Source: Cryptomeria japonica
Taxonomy: Eukaryota > Streptophyta > Pinopsida > Cupressales > Cupressaceae
Assembly: GCF_030272615.1 (NCBI RefSeq)
Contig: NC_081407.1
Coordinates: 441,223,213-441,287,212 of the forward strand
DNA: 64,000 nucleotides
Direction: 5' to 3'
Positions 57,042 to 64,000 of this stretch are shown here, one piece after another; position 1 is the stretch's first letter; each line of letters opens with the position of its first letter. The position numbers and the translations under genes were made by a program. The notes beneath the pieces were generated by a model. The model was not told the DNA's origin, did no database searches, and was given only the letters and a program-made list of their open reading frames with translations.

Positions 57042-59063
57042 TACAAAAGAGGTAAACAAAATCATCCCCTTAATCTAATTAGTATTTAGTCCTAATCTGT
57101 GTTGGTTTGTGACATAATATATTAGATCCTAACCCTCTTTTTAATGTAATTGGTCCCTAAGTAAAAAATAGTGGTTTTACTACATCTTGTGGTGGAAAAC
57201 CTAATTTTTCACCACTTTATAATATCAAATAGAGACTCCTTATTTTATATATAAAAAATATTTCAACTATAAATGTGTATGCATGTTCATGTTCTTGTGC
57301 AAAAATACATATATATACACAAATTTATGTATGTACATGTAATGTGTGTGTGTGTGTGACCAAAAAATTTAAACATTGTGATTCAATAATAAGCTCAACC
57401 ACAAATATCCTAAGAAGAACAATGAATTCCAAATCACAACAATGGAGAATAAAAATGGAAATAAACTTAAATTAGAACAATTATACTTTAATTAAGAAAA
57501 CATACTCTTTAGCCTCCATTGCTCTTCTCACTTTCTAAGCTTGATAGTATTGTTTCCCTCTGAAATTATCTTAAGCACTATTTGGACGTGTGCACAAGAA
57601 AGCTCAAAGACTGTGGTTAGGAATGATAGATGATCAAGGTTGCTTTTATAGATTTTCTGGTATCAATCAATGGTGGTAATTTGAGGAAAATATTTTATGA
57701 TCAATGGTTGAGATTTGTTAAGATAAATCTATAACCAAGAATTTAGAATAAAGCATCAAAAGCATCTAATTAGGCAACCACGAACCTAATCATGCAAATG
57801 AAATAGATCCTAATTTAATCAATAAAAGCATAGAAACAAAAAACTAAAATGAAATGAAAACCAAACAAGAGTGCTCATTCCATTTTATTCCATTGTTCTT
57901 CTTTCACCTTCAAATTTGATGTGGATCTCACCTACAAAGCACAAATGCGTGTGAAAAGCAAGATGGAGAGATACAAATCGTAGCATAAGATTACTCAAAG
58001 CATGGTTGAAAATGATGAAGAAATGAGCTCAATTTAAAGACAAATCAACGAGGATATCAATTTGGAATGAATGATTCGAAAGAGGCAATAGAATTCAAAA
58101 AAGATGTGATTATGACAAATTACTATGTCAATTTACGACATATTTCTATGCAAGGAATATGACAAGTTGCTCTGTCAAGAATATGACAAATTACTACATC
58201 AATTTTATGATGAATTAAGCACAAAAATAGCTCATGATTTATGATAAATTAAGCACAAAAAGTGGAGACAAATTAGTGGAGAAAAAAGTGGGATGACAAA
58301 TTATGACAAAATTAGGAGAAAATTAAGGGAGAGAAATGTGGGAATAATTTATCTTTTTATTTATTAATTAGCTCAAAAAAGGGAAATTAGCCAATTAAAT
58401 AAAATATTTAATTGTGACACAAGACATAGGGTAAATGAATAAATTAATTTATCATAAGAAAAATATTAGTAAAAGATTAATAATTAAAAAATTATTTAAC
58501 CCTAGGAGAGAGACATAAGTCAAGATGATGTCATTAAACAATTAACATGATTAGGATAAGTATTTAATAATTGAATTGATTGATTGGTATAATGACTGAC
58601 AAATTAACTAAAATTGACTGAAATAAATGCTCAAGATCAATCATAATGATTGAGTGACAAGGACAATTGACGAAGATAAATGATTGATGGAAAATCAATT
58701 GATGATTGATAATGATAACTGATTGATAATGATTGATGATAGGATATTGAGAATTGATTGTAATCAATTGAGGTGGATTCTAATCGACATTGATTAGGGT
58801 TAAAATGATGATTATATGAAATTGATAGATAACAATGATCATGAAATGACAATTAAGATTGACATTAATAAGATCCAAATTGAAAGGACTGAATAGGATC
58901 GAATAGGAAGAGAAAGCAAAATAATGACAGGACATTGACAAATGATATAGACCAAATGTGCAACATACAAGAAATGTTAATAAAATGCAAAAACGTAAAA
59001 GAAGGTAATGCAGACATGTTAAAGTATGACACTGCAAGCGTTGACCATTTTTAGATGCCTACA
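57042..59063 (-). mobile_element. Probable 3' LTR of a further minus-strand element (left edge unknown)
   Basis: On the minus strand a TGTAGGCATCTAAAAATGG start at 59063 is preceded by AGGGGCAAAA, a polypurine-like tract at 59064-59073. This argues for an LTR running left from 59063. AT-rich, with a (GT)n run at about 57343-57358 and a TGATTGA-rich patch at 58555-58810. The left boundary is not identified and part of 57042-57500 may be other DNA. Confidence 0.4.
58555..58810. repeat. TGATTGA/TGATAATGA-rich cryptic simple repeat
   Basis: Overlapping TGATTGAT, GATAATGA and AATTGA words in irregular order. Minus-strand His/Ile/Ser frames here are by-products. Confidence 0.75.
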
Positions 59064-61282
59064 TTTTGCCCCTATTTAAGACAATGTGATTTTGAGCATT
59101 GTTTCAAAGAATAGTAAAGAAAAATCACATAAAACATTGCCCCAACAATGGTGGGAGAAATACAAGGGTGCCCCATTGAGAAATTGGGCAAAAAAATTAG
59201 AAAAGAGGCCAATTTATCGAAAATAATACTAGGGTAGACCAAGATGATTGCAAGGACTGATGGAAGAAATGTTAGTAAGAGAAAATTAGACAAAAAATAA
59301 TTAGTGATGATTAAAAACATGCTTTCACAAATGCACAAAGAGTAGGTGAGAACCTATATTTTATATGGCAAAACAAATGTGGTGCACCATGGCAATGAAG
59401 GCCATGGCGATAATGCAATCCCTTTGCGTAAAACAAACATGTTGTAGACAAGGAATGGTTCAACCATCCTAAGACACTAACTGTGTTAAAGGTCGAGGTA
59501 TGTGAGACAGCCACAATTTGGGTGTGCCAACACAAACATCCAAGACATACTTCTCTAGAATGTTATGAAACAGTCCACAAACAAAAAACAAAACAAAAGA
59601 AATCATGAGCCATCCTTGCCACTCTAAATTACTCAGTGACATCAATGAGCAACATAGGAACATGATCAAAGAAAAATATAAATCAATAAAATATAAGACA
59701 CAAACTCAAACAAGTCAAACAAGTCGAACAATCATTCTGATCTTTGTTGTCAAAGGTGATAATGTTGTGATAAAAGGATGATCATGTTGTCTGGTTTCAA
59801 GGAATGTGGTGCCCCTTCTAAGATAGGACCCAGTCTAGTTTTGATTATACCACACCTTGTATAAGACCCAGGATAATTGACAAAGGACCGATAAATTTAA
59901 TGTTGTTTGATACAAAAATTTTGATCAGTTTGAATACTCGCTTAGTTGAACAGTTCATCTATTAATACGTAATTTTGTTAAGTACAGTGTTTATTGTGTT
60001 TCTATTAGATGTTTGCTCAAATGTCTGTCTATGTACAAAAGGGATAGTTTATTAGCCAAATGAAAATTATTGTTTTTGGAGTTTTAATGTTTTGAAATTT
60101 TTAGGTTTTTTTGAACTTTTTTTTTGTGCTTTTTTCAAGACATTTTACAATGTTTTTGGATTATTTCAGGACATTTTACGACTATTTTTTGGATTATTTC
60201 AAGACATTTTATAAATGTTTTAAATGATTTTTACTGATTTTGGAGGACTTTATTTTCTTTTTATGGATTTTTTTAAGGCTTTATTTTCTTTTTTAAGGAT
60301 TTTAGAGGACTTATTCGCTTTTTAGATATGTTTTATGATTTTGCCCCTAGTGTCTAGCAAGGTAAGGAATATGACAAATAGATAAGTAAGCTTGCTGAAA
60401 TGTTGGTGGATAAGGAACTAAATAAAGGCCATTTATTATGAAGAGAGAGAAGATTCAATTCCCAAGGGCTATCATGTGATAGGATAAGAGACTAGATATG
60501 ACAATGTAAAGCAATGGAATGGCATGAGGAACATGTCAAGAGATTTTTGAAACCATATTTTGGATTTTATGTCCTTATGTCAATTCAAGATAAATGGATG
60601 AAAAAGAGAGTATGGATGGTGATAGGATATGGATAGGATAAGCAAGAGAAAAAATTGATAAGTGACATGGACTAAAGGTTGAAATAGTGCAATAAGCCGA
60701 GGAATATGGATGAAAGGTTGTAATAAGCCAATGGATGAAGACCAAAAGATATGATAGACTAAAAGCTAGGAATAAGATGCATGATGTTTATGGATATCCT
60801 TACCCTTGTTAAGATCAAAGGTGGAAAAGGAAATATGGACGTAAGGGACGATAGGATAATGGAGGACAATAGGATATGACATGACAACAGAGAAATGAAG
60901 GGCAATAGGATAATGATAGGATGATAGGATAATGAAACCTTCCCCTAAGCATGTTATGCAAGAAGTTCATGGAGAATTACGCATGATGCCTGTTTGCCAA
61001 GTTTTCATCATGGTACTTTCCCAAGGTGCCTATTTGCCAAGTTTTCACTAGAGGATGAATTATTTTTCCTTACTCTTTCTTTTCATTTTTTTTTGTTTTT
61101 TCAATCTTGTTTTACCTTTTTTGTATTTTTTGACTTTTGAACAGAAAATGGACACACGATAGGGGATGGAAGAAGGACTCAATAATATTATTGTTTGGAT
61201 AGTATCCTTAAAAATTGGACCAAGGCTATTAAAAGTATGCTCAAAGATGTTGGTAGGATAATGACATGGAAATGAGATGGGA
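59064..61282 (-). other. 3' region of minus-strand element; non-coding with several local repeats
   Basis: Holds a T-rich block at about 60110-60340 with ~32-bp units (CAAGACATTTTAC near 60137, 60169, 60202). A GATAGGATAATG-rich purine tract lies at about 60590-60940. A 41-bp duplication (TGCCTGTTTGCCAAGTTTTCA near 60987 and 61028) follows. Short minus-strand frames at 59072-59535 show no domain. Confidence 0.5.
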
Positions 61283-64000
61283 CTAAGGATTTAGGCCAAG
61301 GATTGGATAGGATGAATGGAAGAATGGAAAAGGGGTGTTGAATAATGGATAGGGTATTGGAAAAATTGTGCTTGAGAGGATGAAAATTTTGGAAATATTA
61401 GAATTAACACACACCTTGAGGGGTGGTGTAGTGATGGAGGAAAAGTGGATCTCAAATTTTGAGATTTTGATGGAGGAAAGGTTATGGATTTTGGGACATA
61501 AGAACCCAAAATGGATGAAGGAGGTGACGGAGGAATATATTTGAAATATTTGGATGGAGGAACAACAATTTTGTATACCAATTTGGATTTTTATTTTTGT
61601 GCTTCTAGGAGCCGCTTGGGAATCCACATTGTTTTTTCTTTTCCATGATTTTGTAGTTCCTTGGAATGCATTTCTTCTACAAGGGATTTAGGAACCCATA
61701 TAGATTTTGAATTTGATTTATTTTTCTAAATGGGCCTTTGTTGCCTTTTGGACTTTTCTTTTCCTTTTTGGATCATATTTTGCTTTGTTTTGACATGTTG
61801 ATTAGATTAGACATGTTGATCCTTGACATTATGTGGATTGCTGCACTTATGAATTTTATGTTTGGCATCCAAATTTATTGGAGGGAGAAAGGAATGTATG
61901 GAAGGATATAAATGATATGGAGTTCATTTGTATGGATGGAAGGTTCTCAAAGATGTGTGCCTTTGTTGATCCTACATAGTGGTCAGAGGGATATAAGGAC
62001 CTAAAATGGATGGAAGGGATGGAGGGGAAGGCATAAACATCTTGAGGAATGTCACTAAAGCTATGAATATTAATATATTCTTTTATATGGAGGGGTTCTT
62101 TCTTTTGAAGGTATACCCCTTTTCTTTTATGAATATTTTGACCATAGGGTACTCTTTGCTTCGAGAAGGAGTGTGAGTCCATTATGAGGTGAATATAATA
62201 TGATGGAAATGATGGGATTATGAAGTGGATCAGACCAGACCAAAGTGGAGGAACCCATTGTGCATGTATGGGGTTCATGAAAATCTTGTACCAACATGTT
62301 AGAATCATGAGGGGGATCAAGACTACTGGGGGAACATGGAGCAGTGATAGGCTCTTCATTAGATGGAATGGGAGGAATAATTGGATCATTAAAAGAAATC
62401 AAATCTTGGAGTGTTTATGGAATATTAGGACATGGAGATGGAGGGATAAAGGAATCATGTGGAGGATTTAAAGGGATGATAGCTTCTTGTGGTGGACATA
62501 AAGTTGAAAGGATACTTTGATCTTGACAAGGAGGAAGATCATTGGATTCCTCTTTAAAGTTGGTTTTATTTTGAATTTCAATGGGATCATTAGGGATGAC
62601 AGAAGGGATATCTTGATCTTGCTTAGGGAGTGGAATGTCAATGGGAATTTGGATAGGATGGAAAGGAATAGGGGAATCATCATGGGTATCTAGGAAGATG
62701 GGATCTTGGTCAACAATTAGATGAAATGATAAGGTTTCAGGATCTTGATCTTGATTTGTTTAGGAATCATTTCTTCATTTTTTGAATCATCCTCTTGACA
62801 TGGGGTATGATTTTGAATATGTGTGGGGTATTCTAGCAAGGAATAATTTCTTTGACATGAGGGAGATGAAATTTGAATGGGGTTATCTGCAATAGGTTTG
62901 ATGGAAATGAAGTGCACAATGGTATTGGATCTAGCATTTCTAAAGAACAATGGGGATGTGCATCATGAAATAGATTATCTTAGCAATCAATTATGGATAA
63001 CCCTTGGGGAATTTCATCCTTAGGTGTATCATTTTATGAGGGTTATATGGAAGGTTCTTGCAAATCTTTGAAAGGTGTAGGAATAAATGCTATTGGGGAG
63101 TCAATTTGTTTATGGGGGGATGAGCCATTGCTAGACATAGGTGCATAATTTTGATCTTTCTCAAAAGGATCACTTAGGATTCTCTTAGGAGACGTGTAAA
63201 ATAGATACCTTTCTTTGTAGACACATTTTAATCCTTGTGAGATTTTAACATGGTTGAATTTTGATGTTGAATATTTTTTGGGTTTGGTATGAGTTGCAAC
63301 TTTGGTTTTTGAATTTCTAGTTGTAGTTGTTGATATTGGTTTATTGACTAAGTTTGTTGTTGGTACTCCATAGTCGGTTAAACCAATTGTTGGAATTGTG
63401 TGGTTGGTTGAGAATATTGTTGAAATTGCACCATTTGTTGTGTTGGTTGTATATGTTGGACCATCGGTTGTTGATTCAAGATTTAATTAAATAGAGTTTG
63501 ATAAAATGAGGTTTGTCTTGGAATTTGGTTGAACAAGGTTTGATTTGGGATTTGTTGAAATTGTTTCATCATCTCTATCTGTGAGATGACAGTTGGTATG
63601 TTTGATCATTTGAAAATAGATTTTACATCAATTAGCTCAATATTTGGATTTGGAACTTGAAATTTTTGAAACATTTTGGACATTTGGGATCTATTATTTT
63701 CAATGTTTTTCACTCGTTGTTTAAAGGTCTCTATTTCTCGCACTAGTTTCTCCTCTAGTTTTCATATTTGGACACTTGTTTCATCATAAAATTTTTGATT
63801 GATATTGTCTTGTTGGGTTGGATAGAATTGTGATTGCCTTGGATCAAAACAAGACTGAATTATGTTATTCATTGGACCAATCATCAATTGATATGTCAAA
63901 CTTTGTTGCATCATAGGAGCTTCGAATCTTTTTTCAATAGACATGTCACTATGCAAGTTTTGGGGGATTTTTGAATTTTTGAAATGATAGTGATATGCAA
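61283..64000 (-). pseudogene. Unrecognised, decayed minus-strand coding region (Gln-rich, then Pro-rich), runs off the window
   Basis: Reading leftward from 64000. A start-like segment (HSDMSIEKRFEAPMMQQSL) leads to a probable coiled coil near 63620-63760 (KLEEKLVREIETFKQRVKN). A Gln-rich stretch follows at about 63290-63600 (MVQFQQYSQPTTQFQQ), then an acidic Pro/Ile-rich linker at about 62130-62700 (FHPIQIPIDIPLPKQDQDIP). The block QKKEPLHIKEYINIHSFSDIP lies near 62060-62130. Stops and frame changes are frequent, but coding-like text resumes each time. No pol motif is seen. It may be a Gag-like or accessory ORF of the element whose 3' LTR ends at 59063. Confidence 0.45.

Noticed and set aside
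58564-59037. Minus-strand His/Ile/Ser-rich frames
   Set aside because: They are translations of TGATTGA-type simple sequence and AT-rich LTR, with no conserved block.
61283-61627. 114-codon minus-strand frame as an independent gene
   Set aside because: It overlaps another frame of equal quality and is rich in Ser/Ile/Phe from GATGGAGGA-type DNA. I kept it only as part of the larger decayed region.

Overview
This window looks like intergenic DNA from a large, repeat-packed plant genome. A gymnosperm such as a conifer is my best guess, because of the very long LTRs (3.6-5.1 kb), the AT-rich background and the dense nesting of Ty3/gypsy and Ty1/copia elements. The species cannot be read from the sequence. 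I find no intact single-copy host gene, tRNA, rRNA or CRISPR array. Almost everything is LTR retrotransposon in some state of decay.

Layout. (1) 1-6221: a deleted chromovirus (Ty3/gypsy) on the + strand, made of a piece of 5' LTR, a junction region, the end of pol (integrase plus chromodomain-like tail), a polypurine tract and a 3.6-kb 3' LTR. (2) 6222-6664: a minus-strand coding fragment of unknown family, cut by that element. (3) 6868-11972: a 5.1-kb solo LTR related to the previous LTR. (4) About 12095-13370: a diverged ~127-bp tandem array. (5) 13720-20780: a minus-strand Ty1/copia element whose 5' LTR is fused to the remnant of a second copia copy. (6) 21679-25471: a small gypsy element with both LTRs and a GAGTG target duplication. 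It keeps only gag-protease. (7) About 25990-44487: a minus-strand Ty3/gypsy element, split inside gag by (8) a 12.6-kb LARD-like element at 30143-42737 (LTRs of about 4.4 kb, no gag or pol, target duplication AGTTT). (9) 45035-57041: another LTR, split by (10) an 11-kb Athila-like gypsy element at 45888-56874 (target duplication ACCAC) with gag, protease, RT/RNase H, integrase and a third ORF. (11) 57042-64000: the 3' LTR and a decayed, unrecognised minus-strand coding region of a further element that runs off the right edge.

No element here looks able to move by itself. All coding regions carry stops, frameshifts or deletions. Hand-counted LTR divergence agrees with the nesting: about 8% for the outer gypsy, about 5% for the LARD-like element inside it, about 6% for the Athila-like element, and clearly more for the small gag-protease element.

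The most interesting material is non-coding. Three diverged long-LTR families each carry a GC-rich, internally repetitive island in an AT-rich LTR, followed at once or within about 100 bp by a stem-loop whose arms differ in sequence between families but stay complementary. The LARD-like element adds a hidden ~40-bp degenerate tandem array in each LTR and an antisense 103-codon reading frame that is open in both LTRs.
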